Assembly: GCA_030426385.1 (NCBI GenBank)
Contig: JAUHYI010000034.1
Coordinates: 1 to 44,920 of the forward strand
Reading direction: 5' to 3'
Length of the DNA stretch: 44,920 bases
Source of the DNA: Phycisphaerae bacterium
GTDB lineage: Bacteria > Planctomycetota > Phycisphaerae > Phycisphaerales > Phycisphaeraceae
Below the pieces are notes generated by a model. It was not told where the DNA came from. It worked only from the letters and a program-made list of their open reading frames with translations, and made no database searches. Within the stretch, counting starts at the first letter, position 1. Each line of letters opens with the position of its first letter. The position numbers and the translations under genes are program-made. Positions 1 to 8,408 of the stretch are shown here, one piece after another.

Positions 1-1170
1 ATCCAGAATCGTGATCGTGCCCAATGAGGCCCCAGCTCCGCCGTTGAGGTTACGCACCAGCTTAGAATTCAACCCTGCGATCTGGCGCGTTCCGGTGATC
101 GTGTTGCTGGCTACCGATTGTTCGACCCCCAGATCCGCCGCAGCGCCCGAACTGTTGGCGGCTGCAATGGTGAAATTGCCACCGCCACCCGATTGATCGG
201 TAAACGCCACGCTCACACCATCCGCACCGATGCCGAACGTCACCGCGCCGCCGGAAACTTCCTCAACTTCATTGCGGACATCGGCAATGCTGTTGAGGCC
301 TGCAAGATCAATCAGATGCACGCCGCCAGCCCGATCGGTGATCGTCAGGTCATGCACATTGAACCCGTTTTTGACCCGCACGCCGTTGCCATCGTTGAAC
401 GAACTGAGCAACGAATTTTCGCCGAGATTACGAATCTGACTCCCGGTGATGGTGCCCGCAACCTCCGTGGCATTCAAGCCCAGCGAAGCGGTCACGCCTG
501 AATAGCCCGGCACATCGTTAATACTCAGCGTCGAGGTCGCAGTCCCGGTCGTGGTATCTTCCACGACCAGTCGATCGCCATCGACGCGAGCCTGCACGCT
601 GATACCTGCGGCATTGTTAATCGCTTCGAGCACATCTTCGATATCTACCGCTTTGCTCAGATCAATTTCTGCGGTATTGCCCAGTTCGTCGGTGATGTTG
701 ATTTTTCCGCGTGTCGCCCCGCTGCCGCCGTTGAGCTCGGATAATAATGTTTTGCTGTCGAGCCGAGCCGCTGCTGATTCAAAGCTCAGCGTGGATTCGC
801 CCAGGGCGGTTTGATCGCGATCGACAAACCCGCGACTGATCGCCTGTTGCGAGGTGACCAATCGGTCTACGGACAATTTGTAGGAACCTGCTGGCGTGGT
901 CGAATTGCTCGACACTGTCAGCACATCTGAATTCGAACTGGTAGCACTGGTGGCCCGGAAATTACGTGCCGACAACATCGGGCTAACCGTTGACTTCAAA
1001 CTCAACAGCCGCGCGGATACTTCGTTGTATGCGGTGGCCTGACTTTGCAACACGGTGTTACGTGTTTGCAAGAGCTGTTTCGGGCGCGCATCGATCGCGA
1101 TAAGTTGATCGACTGTTCCCTGGATGTCGATCCCGCTGATCAGTCCGACGCCACTGGAAATCGTACCCAT
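1..1170 (-). CDS. fliD: Flagellar hook-associated protein 2 (filament cap), C-terminal part cut by window edge
   Basis: The minus-strand frame opens at ATG 1170 and stays open for 390 codons to base 1, so the C-terminus lies outside the window. The N-terminus (residues 1-30, with SSGVGLISGIDIQGTVDQLI) matches the conserved FliD start, which folds into the D0 coiled region. Three repeats of the flagellin hook IN type follow at about residues 140-220, 250-350 and from 367 on. Each carries an 'LN/FN-GG/GNG-...-I-ITD..G...IDL' pattern. FliD caps the growing flagellar filament and helps flagellin fold as it is exported. An AGG lies about 12 bases upstream of the ATG. The family is certain from the N-terminus and the IN repeats; the total length is unknown. 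It implies a flagellated, motile cell stage. Confidence 0.9.
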   Translation of the reverse strand, partial: MGTISSGVGLISGIDIQGTVDQLIAIDARPKQLLQTRNTVLQSQATAYNEVSARLLSLKSTVSPMLSARNFRATSATSSNSDVLTVSSNSTTPAGSYKLSVDRLVTSQQAISRGFVDRDQTALGESTLSFESAAARLDSKTLLSELNGGSGATRGKINITDELGNTAEIDLSKAVDIEDVLEAINNAAGISVQARVDGDRLVVEDTTTGTATSTLSINDVPGYSGVTASLGLNATEVAGTITGSQIRNLGENSLLSSFNDGNGVRVKNGFNVHDLTITDRAGGVHLIDLAGLNSIADVRNEVEEVSGGAVTFGIGADGVSVAFTDQSGGGGNFTIAAANSSGAAADLGVEQSVASNTITGTRQIAGLNSKLVRNLNGGAGASLGTITILD

Positions 1171-1241
1171 GATAATTCGCCTGTCATTGAGCCAAGCCAG
1201 GCCCAATCGTTAAGTTCGTCTACCTGCCATCATGCCGTGAG

Positions 1242-1523
1242 TCAGTCGTCGAGAATGCTGCCGTTGTAGAGTGTTTTCCAATGATGACAATACGGGTCGT
1301 CATCCATTGGGTCGGGCTCTTGCCACTGAACCTTGGTCGACTGTGACGATTGGCTAAGGATGTCCAATGCCCAATAGGCCAACGTTTTTCGGTACATCTG
1401 CCGCATGGGGTGGTTGATTCCCACGTCCATCGCATCCGTGCCAACATGGCCCTGTGGCCTGTCCAATCGCAGCCGGCGTTTTCTCAACTTGTCACACTCC
1501 CGAGCGCGTGTTCCGGGTGCCAT
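1242..1523 (-). CDS. Possible small hypothetical protein upstream of fliD
   Basis: A 93-codon frame lies 71 bases upstream of fliD on the same strand. Its C-terminal half has the look of a real soluble protein: mixed aromatic and acidic residues ending in NGSILDD. The N-terminal 30 residues are Arg-rich and less convincing, so translation may begin at ATG 1430 (62 aa) or ATG 1406 (54 aa). None of these starts has a strong ribosome-binding site. I recognise no family. Its position suggests co-transcription with fliD. A second overlapping minus-strand frame (1220-1447) looks like a shadow. The call rests only on composition and position. Confidence 0.3.
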   Translation of the reverse strand: MAPGTRARECDKLRKRRLRLDRPQGHVGTDAMDVGINHPMRQMYRKTLAYWALDILSQSSQSTKVQWQEPDPMDDDPYCHHWKTLYNGSILDD

Positions 1524-1696
1524 TGACTCGACGTGGAATCAACAGCCCCACGATATAGTTATCGACCCCTGACTGCGTTTGGCTTGAAACGTAGTGATAG
1601 TGGCCGTCACTCCTATAGATCGACGCGAATCAAACGACGGATGATATAAAGGGCTGAGGTGTAACCTAAACAGACGTAAAACTGCCGATTCCTCGG

Positions 1697-2545
1697 TTAT
1701 TCGCCGATTTTACGCATCACTTCCTGTAAATCGGACCATACCTTTTTGCGGTTATCGGTCGTGTATTGCCGCAACAGAAACGCTGGGTGAAATGTCGGCA
1801 TCAGTGGAATCGCCTGCCCCGATGGCACGGGAAAGTACTCGTGCCAGTTCCCACGTAATGCCGTGATCCCACGCGTCGTGTCCAGCATGTACTTCGCCGC
1901 AGCTCCACCCAATGCCACGATGACCTTCGGCTGCACAGCCAGTATCTGGTCAATCAAGTACGGCGCTTCAGCTGCGATTTCCTGAGGCGTCGGCGTCCGG
2001 TTCTTCGGCGGGCGGAATTTCACCACGTTCGTGATGTATACCGTCTCACGACTGAAACCCATCGCCACGATCATCTTGTCCAGCAATTCACCAGCTCGGC
2101 CCACGAACGGCCTACCCAATTCCGCCTCCGTCTGGCCCGGGCCTTCACCCACGAACATCAAATCCGCCTCCGCACTACCCTCGCCAAACACAATCTTCGC
2201 GCCCGGGACCTGCAAATCACGCAACGGCGTCTGGCAATGCGCCTCGTGATCCAACCGAATCTGTTCCAACCTCGCCCCCCCCACATCCCCCGCACCCCCC
2301 GCCCCCCCCGCGCGCGCCACGCTAGGCCGAGGCGCTCCATCCGTGCGATCAATCGCTTGGGCCGATTCATTTCCAACCACACCTCGGCCATGCGTGGACA
2401 AGGAACCCTCACCCTCAACGGCCGCCGACTCATCAACCTGCAGCGCCACCCCCGCACTGATCGGGACCGCCTGCACCCCCAAAAGCTGGTCCGTCATCAC
2501 GTGCTGTCGCAACACCCGTCGTCTGCGTGCCTCATCCAATTCCAT
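1697..2545 (-). CDS. Uracil-DNA glycosylase, family-4-like, lacking the Fe-S cysteines
   Basis: The protein has 282 residues if it starts at ATG 2545 (MELDEARRRRVLRQH). The frame extends to 2683, but the longer start would collide with the divergent bactofilin gene. The glycosylase domain runs from about residue 117 to 280. Motif GEGPGQTE (133-140) is the water-activating loop, followed by RPFVGRAGELLD (145-156) and NVVKFRPPKNRTP (173-185). The DNA-intercalating motif HPAFLLR is at 253-259. The enzyme should remove uracil from DNA at the start of base excision repair. Family 4 enzymes normally bind a [4Fe-4S] cluster with four cysteines; here only Cys104 is present. The usual positions read KFRPP instead of KCRPP and AAEAPYL instead of AACRPYL. 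Residues 30-95 are a low-complexity linker. It is divergently transcribed from the bactofilin gene. Confidence 0.85.
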   Translation of the reverse strand: MELDEARRRRVLRQHVMTDQLLGVQAVPISAGVALQVDESAAVEGEGSLSTHGRGVVGNESAQAIDRTDGAPRPSVARAGGAGGAGDVGGARLEQIRLDHEAHCQTPLRDLQVPGAKIVFGEGSAEADLMFVGEGPGQTEAELGRPFVGRAGELLDKMIVAMGFSRETVYITNVVKFRPPKNRTPTPQEIAAEAPYLIDQILAVQPKVIVALGGAAAKYMLDTTRGITALRGNWHEYFPVPSGQAIPLMPTFHPAFLLRQYTTDNRKKVWSDLQEVMRKIGE

Positions 2546-2653
2546 ACCATGCAAGGTAACCGACCGCGGGCCTTTGGCAAAGTCGCCCTGGAGCCCCAAC
2601 AGCCCACAGAATATTGGACCTTTCGGCCCTGCCCAGCCGATGGCAATGGTGTA

Positions 2654-3397
2654 ATGCCTGACGCCCCAACCATCACACCCCACGTGTCACCCGCCGACCC
2701 CACCCCCAGCTCCCCCCCCAGCACTGCCACCGGCCCGACTATCCTCGGTCCAACTTGCCGCATCGAGGGCGAATTTCATATCGACGAGGATGTCGTCATT
2801 CACGGCAGCTTACGCGGCGTTTTACATGTCACCGGCTCCGTGCTCCTGATGGCCAGTTCATCGGTCGAGGGGAAAATCGTCGCGACCGACGGCGTCGTGA
2901 TCGGCGGACGCACCCTGGCTGACATCACCACCACGGGCCGAGTCATTCTCCTGGCCACGGCTCAGTACTCTGGCAAATTGATCGCCGACGGCATTGATGT
3001 CGAACCCGGGGCCACGTTCGATGGCCAACTGCATCTGTCACCGCAAAACGCCGTCGACAAACAGGCCACCCCTGCCCCACCAACAACCGAAAACGCCGAG
3101 CCAACACCCCAGCCCTACCCGATCCATCACGCCGATCATGCCCCCGCCCCCCATCCCCATCACACCTCCCACGCCCCCCCTCTCACTGACACCCCACGCA
3201 CTGACTCTACCCCGGCCGCAGCCACCACTGATTCTCGAACAGCCCCACCCATAGACGAACCGCCTACCCCATCAATCGCACCCGATCTGTCAATCCCCAT
3301 GCCACCGGGGATCAAACGTCGGCCGCCTAGAATTCTCAAATCGGCCAACTTACGATTGTCGCAACCCGCCCATGATCGCACCGCGCAGAATTCATAA
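2654..3397 (+). CDS. Bactofilin (polymer-forming cytoskeletal protein)
   Basis: The protein has 247 residues from ATG 2654. The open frame upstream to 2237 is antisense to the glycosylase gene and is not credible coding. Residues about 30-128 form the bactofilin right-handed beta-helix, seen as short repeats with regularly spaced Gly and hydrophobic residues (IEGEFHIDEDVVIHGSLRG, then VEGKIVATDGVVIGG). Bactofilins self-assemble into filaments without nucleotide and act in cell shape, stalks or polarity. The helix is flanked by a short Pro/Thr-rich head and a tail of about 120 residues rich in Pro, His and Thr, ending in a basic patch (PPGIKRRPPRILK). Such disordered tails often mediate membrane or partner binding. 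The start lies about 108 bases from the divergent glycosylase start. A C-rich tract follows the stop. Confidence 0.85.
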   Translation: MPDAPTITPHVSPADPTPSSPPSTATGPTILGPTCRIEGEFHIDEDVVIHGSLRGVLHVTGSVLLMASSSVEGKIVATDGVVIGGRTLADITTTGRVILLATAQYSGKLIADGIDVEPGATFDGQLHLSPQNAVDKQATPAPPTTENAEPTPQPYPIHHADHAPAPHPHHTSHAPPLTDTPRTDSTPAAATTDSRTAPPIDEPPTPSIAPDLSIPMPPGIKRRPPRILKSANLRLSQPAHDRTAQNS

Positions 3398-3500
3398 CCA
3401 GCCATCGCGTTGCGTGTCATCCCCAGCGTCTTTGGCCACCCGGAATTTCGCCCCCCCCCATTACCCCCCATCGATTCCAAACCAAGTCATAGCTGTCCCG

Positions 3501-3588
3501 TTAAAAACGCGCGAAGCCTAAATCTTCCCCTCACACAAACTCCCGGTATTCACCGGGAGCTAACATGAATCTAAGCGTGAGTATTTAA
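3501..3588 (-). repeat. Dispersed palindromic element, copy A
   Basis: Copy A is one of three 87-88 nt elements in the window (others at 27253-27340 and 32996-33082). Read on the minus strand it begins TTAAATACTC, has a central hairpin AGCTCCCGGTGAATACCGGG, continues with TTGTGTGAGGGGAAGATTTA, and ends CGCGCGTTTTTAA followed by CGGGA. The outer ends are inverted repeats of about 15 bp. This copy is the most diverged of the three. It sits between the convergent ends of the bactofilin and ComEA-like genes. Confidence 0.8.
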
Positions 3589-3642
3589 CGCGATTGGCAT
3601 CACCCCCGAATGACACAGTAGCCAGCGCTGCGCCTTGCCCCA

Positions 3643-4125
3643 TCACTCCGGCAATGTGTCATCATGCACTGACCCAGCGATGATAAATTCACGCATGCGC
3701 ACGATTGTTTTCGCGCCGATTCCATGAACACGTTGCAACTCATCCACTGAACCGAACGGTCCGTTCGCCTGCCGATCTTCGATAATCCGCTCCGCGATTT
3801 TCGGCCCAATCCCCTGAATAACACACAACAAATCGGCCTCGGCCGTATTCACATCTACCCGCATACTGCCCACAATCGGCGACAGTTGAACACGTGGCAC
3901 CGGATGCCCCAATCGCCAACCGATAGCCAATACCAGCAACACTAAAAACAATCCCGCCACCAACCCATGCCGCGCCCGCCACTGCACCATGCCGTAACCA
4001 TCACCGCCCCACACATCCTGGCCTCGACGCACCGGCTCACGTTCAAGCACATCCAAAGGCAACGCTTCGTCATAATATTTCGACGGCGGCTTTTCCCAAT
4101 GATATTCTGAATCTTCTTCCACCAT
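3643..4125 (-). CDS. ComEA-like helix-hairpin-helix DNA-binding protein, membrane anchored
   Basis: The protein has 160 residues from ATG 4125, which is preceded by an AAGGGTGG ribosome-binding site. The longer frame to 4188 lacks one. An acidic cytoplasmic head (about 55 residues) is followed by one membrane segment (HGLVAGLFLVLLVLAIGWRL) and then the helix-hairpin-helix region. That region begins with the classic VDVNTA, then LLCVIQGIGPKIAERII and the second hairpin VHGIGAKTIVRMREFI. This matches the ComEA family, which binds double-stranded DNA on the outer side of the membrane for uptake. No other competence genes are nearby, so a role in transformation is inferred. The fold and topology are clear. 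Confidence 0.82.
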   Translation of the reverse strand: MVEEDSEYHWEKPPSKYYDEALPLDVLEREPVRRGQDVWGGDGYGMVQWRARHGLVAGLFLVLLVLAIGWRLGHPVPRVQLSPIVGSMRVDVNTAEADLLCVIQGIGPKIAERIIEDRQANGPFGSVDELQRVHGIGAKTIVRMREFIIAGSVHDDTLPE

Positions 4126-4275
4126 AGAACCACCCTTGTAGCCCCCTTGCCCGAACTTGTTGGATTCTATGCCATACCCATGAACCAACCAAACGACACG
4201 GGCAACAGACTACGATTTGTATTCTGACAAGCCACGCCTTTTACGCCATGTTTTTTGCGCCTGCTTTTATGCCAC

Positions 4276-5325
4276 TTATGGCTGCTGAATTAACCAAGGC
4301 AGCATCGCCTCGCGAAAGCGTGGGTAGTCTTCGATGTGTGGTAGATGCCCCAGATCGTCAAGTTCAACCAGTGTCGCATCAGGGATGCGGGCCGCTGCCG
4401 TCTTGCCCAGTTGATCATACCGGCCCATGGTGTCGGCGATCTCGTCGGGAACCTGATTTTTGCCCAGTGCCGTGCGATCACGCGTTCCCACAATCAACAA
4501 TGTCGGCACCGCCAAACGATCAAACTCATACACCACCGGCTGAGTGAAGATCATGTCGTATGTCAACGCCTGATTCCACGCCAACCGCGGGTAGTCCACG
4601 CTCTGCAGCGGGGCCGCGAGCAGATCAACCCAACGATCATAAGCCGGGTCCCATTGACCGTCGTAATAACTTTTTTGTTGGTAAGCCTTGATCTTGGCTG
4701 CGGTCTTGCCCAGTTCGCTGGCATACCACTGATCGACCGGTTGATAAGGCACGCCGAACTTGCGCCAATCTTCCAAACCGATTGGGTTGAGCAGGATCAA
4801 ACTCGTCGTGCGGTCAACATGGTCCAAGGCAAAACGTGTCGCAAGCATACCGCCCATCGAATGCCCCAGAACGTGAACCTTGTCAATGTTCAGTTCATCC
4901 AGCAGTGCCGCGGTATTGTTAGCCAACTGCGAAAACGAAAACTGGTAATTCGCAGGCTTGCTGGATTTACCAAACCCCACCTGGTCAGGCACCACCACAC
5001 GAAAACCCGCTTCCGCAAGATCAGCGATAGTCTCACCGAAGTACGCCCCATTAAAATTCTTCCCATGCAGCAGCAACACCGTCTCCCCACGGTCTTGCCC
5101 GCTCGGCGCGATATCCATATAGATCATGCGCAACGACAGGCCTTGCGAATCAAACACGAAATCCTCAACCGCATAGGGGTACTCGATCCCTTCAAGGTTG
5201 ATCCCGGCGACCTCGCGCTGTGCCAAAGCCCAGCTCGGCATCGCCCCCCCTCCCCCGATCCCAGACACCAGAACTATCAATACCACCAAACCCAAACAGT
5301 AACAGTCAGACAAATAATATCGCAT
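4276..5325 (-). CDS. Exported alpha/beta-hydrolase fold protein
   Basis: The protein has 349 residues. It begins with a signal sequence or membrane anchor (hydrophobic residues about 9-34, with a possible cleavage near ALAQ). The alpha/beta-hydrolase core follows: oxyanion-hole HGKN at 87-90, nucleophile elbow GHSMGG with Ser156, acid Asp283 in VGTRDRT, and His327 in LGHLPH, giving a full catalytic triad. This sequence type is seen in haloalkane-dehalogenase, epoxide-hydrolase and ester-hydrolase relatives, so the substrate cannot be named. It is monocistronic: the next plus-strand gene is far away and the downstream neighbour on its strand has its own ribosome-binding site. Confidence 0.85.
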   Translation of the reverse strand: MRYYLSDCYCLGLVVLIVLVSGIGGGGAMPSWALAQREVAGINLEGIEYPYAVEDFVFDSQGLSLRMIYMDIAPSGQDRGETVLLLHGKNFNGAYFGETIADLAEAGFRVVVPDQVGFGKSSKPANYQFSFSQLANNTAALLDELNIDKVHVLGHSMGGMLATRFALDHVDRTTSLILLNPIGLEDWRKFGVPYQPVDQWYASELGKTAAKIKAYQQKSYYDGQWDPAYDRWVDLLAAPLQSVDYPRLAWNQALTYDMIFTQPVVYEFDRLAVPTLLIVGTRDRTALGKNQVPDEIADTMGRYDQLGKTAAARIPDATLVELDDLGHLPHIEDYPRFREAMLPWLIQQP

Positions 5326-5339
5326 GCCCGATTGTAGTC

Positions 5340-5750
5340 ACCCCACCGAAGAACATCTATCAACCCCGTTGCCAAAAAAGCGAACTAAATCAACCCCAAC
5401 AATATAGAATGCAGGCCAGAATTGAATCCGCCGATCCAATCACAAACAACGACTTCCGCCCCCTTTAGTTTCTCCCCTTTAGTTTCTCCTTTAGTTTTTT
5501 CCCCTTTAGTTTCTTCTTACTTAAGCACAAATTAGATGTGAGCTATGAATGCACCGGTGCATTCGCCTAACGATAGCGTCAGTGCAGTTGTTCTCCTGGT
5601 TTAGACGCGCAACTCCAGTAAAAAAGTGAAATTGGTGAAGCGTTCTCCACGTGCCGAAAGCAGTTGATGACGGTCGTGTTGTGCGACCATTCATCAAACC
5701 GGCACCGATATGCCGAGCGCGATCGGTACGCCAATTTTTAGGAGCCAATA
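5340..5750. other. Intergenic stretch with a short T-rich tandem repeat
   Basis: No convincing gene is seen in 5340-5750. At 5461-5515 a 13-14 bp unit based on CCCCTTTAGTTTCT is repeated about four times with small variations. The rest has no clear hairpin or coding signal until the ribosome-binding site at 5740 for the small reading frame that follows. Confidence 0.5.
5461..5515. repeat. Four-copy 13-14 bp tandem repeat (CCCCTTTAGTTTCT)
   Basis: Consecutive units begin at about 5461, 5475, 5489 and 5501, each containing CTTTAGTTT. The third has an expanded T run. Such short pyrimidine-rich tandem arrays usually arise by slippage. No function is evident. Confidence 0.7.
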
Positions 5751-5909
5751 ATGACAATCCACAAGTTTTCAGTCCCACGTATTCGGCGAATCGGAATGGT
5801 GGTTGTATTTACGGCGGGTATTGCAGTCGTTGTGGCGGCCATCTGCAACGGTGATGCTCCGGCTGCTTTTGAAGTGTTGCGTTTTCTATGGCGCATTGTT
5901 CGTCGATGA
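5751..5909 (+). CDS. Putative 52-residue single-pass membrane peptide
   Basis: ATG 5751 is preceded by a good ribosome-binding site, AGGAG, nine bases upstream. The 52-codon frame ends at TGA 5907-5909. The product starts with a basic stretch (MTIHKFSVPRIRRIG), has one hydrophobic segment (MVVVFTAGIAVVVAAIC), then an amphipathic basic tail ending WRIVRR. This is the layout of a small membrane protein. It stands alone in a 680-base gap between the hydrolase and GH10-like genes. I recognise no family. Support is the ribosome-binding site plus the coherent membrane topology; it could still be chance. Confidence 0.5.
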   Translation: MTIHKFSVPRIRRIGMVVVFTAGIAVVVAAICNGDAPAAFEVLRFLWRIVRR

Positions 5910-6002
5910 AGGGCTGTAACCTTTGCTTACATCACCCACACAATCGTGCAGGTAAAGATGGCGGGCGAAAAAAAGGGGTCGGGAGTCATTCTTGCTTGGA
6001 TT

Positions 6003-7565
6003 TTAGCTAGCTGTGCCCGGGGCTTTGGGGGTTGCTCCGCTGGCGCGGGTGTCGCGTGATTCTTTTTCGCCGATCATTTGCTTGCGAAATGTGACCAGGC
6101 GTCGCAGGGCTGGCTTGGGCTCTAACGACTCGGTGACTAATCCACCCAGGGGTAATTCCATGTCCTCATGGTCGCCCATTTCGTTCCATGCGACCGATTC
6201 GATATACGGCTTACTCAATGCGATATGCATCACCGCTTCGAGCCAATGGCCCTGCACGGTCGGGGACCAAGGCTTACGCCAATGTCCGCAATTCGGGTCC
6301 ACCGGGTGGTTCGGGTCAGGCGAAGCGATCATCATTTCGGTGACCGTTTCGCTCGGGGCTCCCACCGTCACGCGAATCGGTTTGCCCAGCCCGGCAAACT
6401 GATCGAACAACCCGCTGATCTGCATCAGGTCACGCGTGTACTGGCCCGGCATCGCCTGGCCCATTAACAGCTTCACCGAAAACGCATCGAAATGAATCGC
6501 ACCCTGAATCATCAGGTCCGCATACATCTGGGGCGGTATCGAGCGATTATTTCGGCTGTAATATTCCCCGAATGGCTCGCGAATTTCCACGATCACCTTG
6601 GATTGCGGCGCGACTTTTTTCACCACCATTACGCTCATCCGCGTCATCTCGATCAATTGATCGAAGCTCAACGAAAAATGACTGTTCACATGCAGGCCCG
6701 ACACCACGTTCCATGTCGTGATCTGATCGCGATACCGAGTCACCACGCGCTCCACATGTTCGTAGACCATGTCGCGCATCGTTTCGTAATCGTGTTCCCA
6801 GATATAAATCCAATCCGGCAACACCGATGGATCAAAACTCACCACCGGGCCCGCGACGATCGACAGTTTCTGTTTCGTCGCCCACTCGACCCAGCCATCC
6901 AACACATCCCACTGGTACTCGCCTTCTTCGGGGGCAATCTGGCGCCAGGCCATGGGCAATTGCACAAAATCAAAATGGCTGTTCAACCCCGTGCGGATTC
7001 GGTCCTGAGTCACCTGCAACCCAGCCCCGCATCCAATCGCATTGCGTGGCATCAGCCCGTTACTGTGACGTCGATCCAGCAGCGCTTTGGCGTGTGCCAG
7101 GGCTAATTCTTCTGAACCATCGATCGCGGCAACCAGCGATTCACGCGCTAATTTGGCCGCTTTGGCAGGATCATTGGCCGCAATGCACAGCGCCTCAATA
7201 AATAGCTTTTTCGCCACTTCAACGCGCTTGGTCACCGGATGATCTTCATCGAGATCGAACATGCCCCATTCTTCGAGCTTGGCCAACAGCAACATCATGC
7301 GATGCCGAGCCAGTTCCAACATCAGCAGGTAATGCTCTTCGCGCTCGGGCAACAGACACGTCTGCAAGGTCAGGTCGCCACAATCACCCGCAGAAATCTG
7401 CAACGCCAGCGCCGCCGACCCCGGCTCGCGTTTTAGAACTTCCACACAGCCATTGGCAAAACTAATATCCGCGCGCATCGCATTGCCATCCGAGCCCAGC
7501 AGATAGGCGTTTCGGATCGGCATACTTTCGGCCGGTTTACCACTTTCCAGAACCTGAAACTTCAA
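6003..7565 (-). CDS. GH10-like (xylanase-fold) protein with altered catalytic positions
   Basis: The protein has 520 residues and appears to start at TTG 7565, because an in-frame stop lies just upstream. The first 165 residues form a helical or carbohydrate-binding-like N-terminal region. The rest aligns by eye with a glycoside hydrolase family 10 TIM barrel: NSHFDFVQLPMAWRQIAPEEG, ending with a C-terminal SVAWNEMGD in the place of the GH10 TVWG/TD motif. GH10 enzymes cleave beta-1,4-xylan using two glutamates. Here the acid/base motif WDVVNE reads WNVVSG (285-290), and the nucleophile strand ITELDI reads VTVGAPS (399-405). No signal peptide is visible. It is therefore probably a binding or otherwise repurposed protein; real activity is doubtful. 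Confidence 0.75.
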   Translation of the reverse strand: MKFQVLESGKPAESMPIRNAYLLGSDGNAMRADISFANGCVEVLKREPGSAALALQISAGDCGDLTLQTCLLPEREEHYLLMLELARHRMMLLLAKLEEWGMFDLDEDHPVTKRVEVAKKLFIEALCIAANDPAKAAKLARESLVAAIDGSEELALAHAKALLDRRHSNGLMPRNAIGCGAGLQVTQDRIRTGLNSHFDFVQLPMAWRQIAPEEGEYQWDVLDGWVEWATKQKLSIVAGPVVSFDPSVLPDWIYIWEHDYETMRDMVYEHVERVVTRYRDQITTWNVVSGLHVNSHFSLSFDQLIEMTRMSVMVVKKVAPQSKVIVEIREPFGEYYSRNNRSIPPQMYADLMIQGAIHFDAFSVKLLMGQAMPGQYTRDLMQISGLFDQFAGLGKPIRVTVGAPSETVTEMMIASPDPNHPVDPNCGHWRKPWSPTVQGHWLEAVMHIALSKPYIESVAWNEMGDHEDMELPLGGLVTESLEPKPALRRLVTFRKQMIGEKESRDTRASGATPKAPGTAS

Positions 7566-7703
7566 TATAAACTCTCATGTATGCAGTCGGAATGTTGTTG
7601 AACCACCAGCGTAACCCCGGGGCATTTTCGACAAACGCCTATCACGCCAGACGATGCAGTATGTCCGATCGATTCGACGTTTGCAAAACGCCGTCACAAT
7701 TTT

Positions 7704-8270
7704 CTAACGCACCATCACCGCAAACGCAGCGATCAACCACATCAGGCCTGACACGCCGACCTTGCCAATCGTTCCCCAGAACTTCCCCACCGCGGCCCCT
7801 TTGCCCGCCGCCCCTGCCTCGCGAATAGATCGGCCCCGCATTAAATCGCCTGACATCGCACCGATCCCCCCACCGACGCAAGCCCCGATCACTGTGCCCA
7901 CCACCGGCACGGGAATCACCCCGGTGCCAACGATGGCCCCGATCACACCGCCCACAATGGCGAGCAGCGCCCCGGTACGCGATCCACCCGCACGCCTGGC
8001 CCCGGCAGCGCCGGCCATCGTTTCAATAATTTCCCCGATGATGGCCAAAGCCAGCAGGATTATCAGCGTGGTCATGCTGATTTCCGTCATCAGCACGTCG
8101 GCCGAGTCGTAGCGCCACCACGCAAAAAGCGAGGTTACAACCAAAATCAACCACGTCCCGGGCAATTGCATCGCCACCAGAAAAATCCCCAAACCATTGA
8201 TCAGCAACAGGCCCACCACAGCCATCATCAGTCCCGTGGTTTCAAATATGTTGAGCAATCCTTGCCACAT
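7704..8270 (-). CDS. DUF456 family membrane protein
   Basis: The protein has 188 residues. It begins with two hydrophobic helices carrying the family signature LPGTWLILVVTSLFAWW, then a long helix (TTLIILLALAIIGEIIETMAG). A Gly-rich double hairpin follows (ARRAGGSRTGALLAIVGGVI, then VVGTVIGACVGGGIGAMSGD), and it ends with a final membrane segment. This pattern is characteristic of DUF456, whose biochemical role is unknown. An AGGAG motif ends only one base before the ATG, too close for ideal use, but no better in-frame start is visible. It is on the same strand as the GH10-like gene, 138 bases upstream of it, and divergent from the HEAT-repeat gene. Confidence 0.85.
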   Translation of the reverse strand: MWQGLLNIFETTGLMMAVVGLLLINGLGIFLVAMQLPGTWLILVVTSLFAWWRYDSADVLMTEISMTTLIILLALAIIGEIIETMAGAAGARRAGGSRTGALLAIVGGVIGAIVGTGVIPVPVVGTVIGACVGGGIGAMSGDLMRGRSIREAGAAGKGAAVGKFWGTIGKVGVSGLMWLIAAFAVMVR

Positions 8271-8408
8271 GCTCCTATCTTATGGAAAAAATTGGGGAAA
8301 AACCTCTCGGGCTGTCTGGACAATAAACTTGACGATTCCCCGCCTCAGCGATAGATTGCGTATCCGCCTTAAATTCCCTGCATTACCGAAATTGGGAGCA
8401 ATTTGACT

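Noticed and set aside
1220..1447. 75-codon minus-strand frame overlapping the candidate gene before fliD
   Set aside because: Trp/Arg/His-rich shadow composition; the other frame is more protein-like.
2237..2653. N-terminal extension of the bactofilin frame
   Set aside because: It overlaps the glycosylase on the opposite strand, is rich in Arg/Pro without pattern, and the bactofilin domain begins well after ATG 2654.
4345..5337. 330-codon plus-strand frame
   Set aside because: It is antisense to the alpha/beta hydrolase, which has an intact catalytic triad; no ribosome-binding site and no domain pattern.
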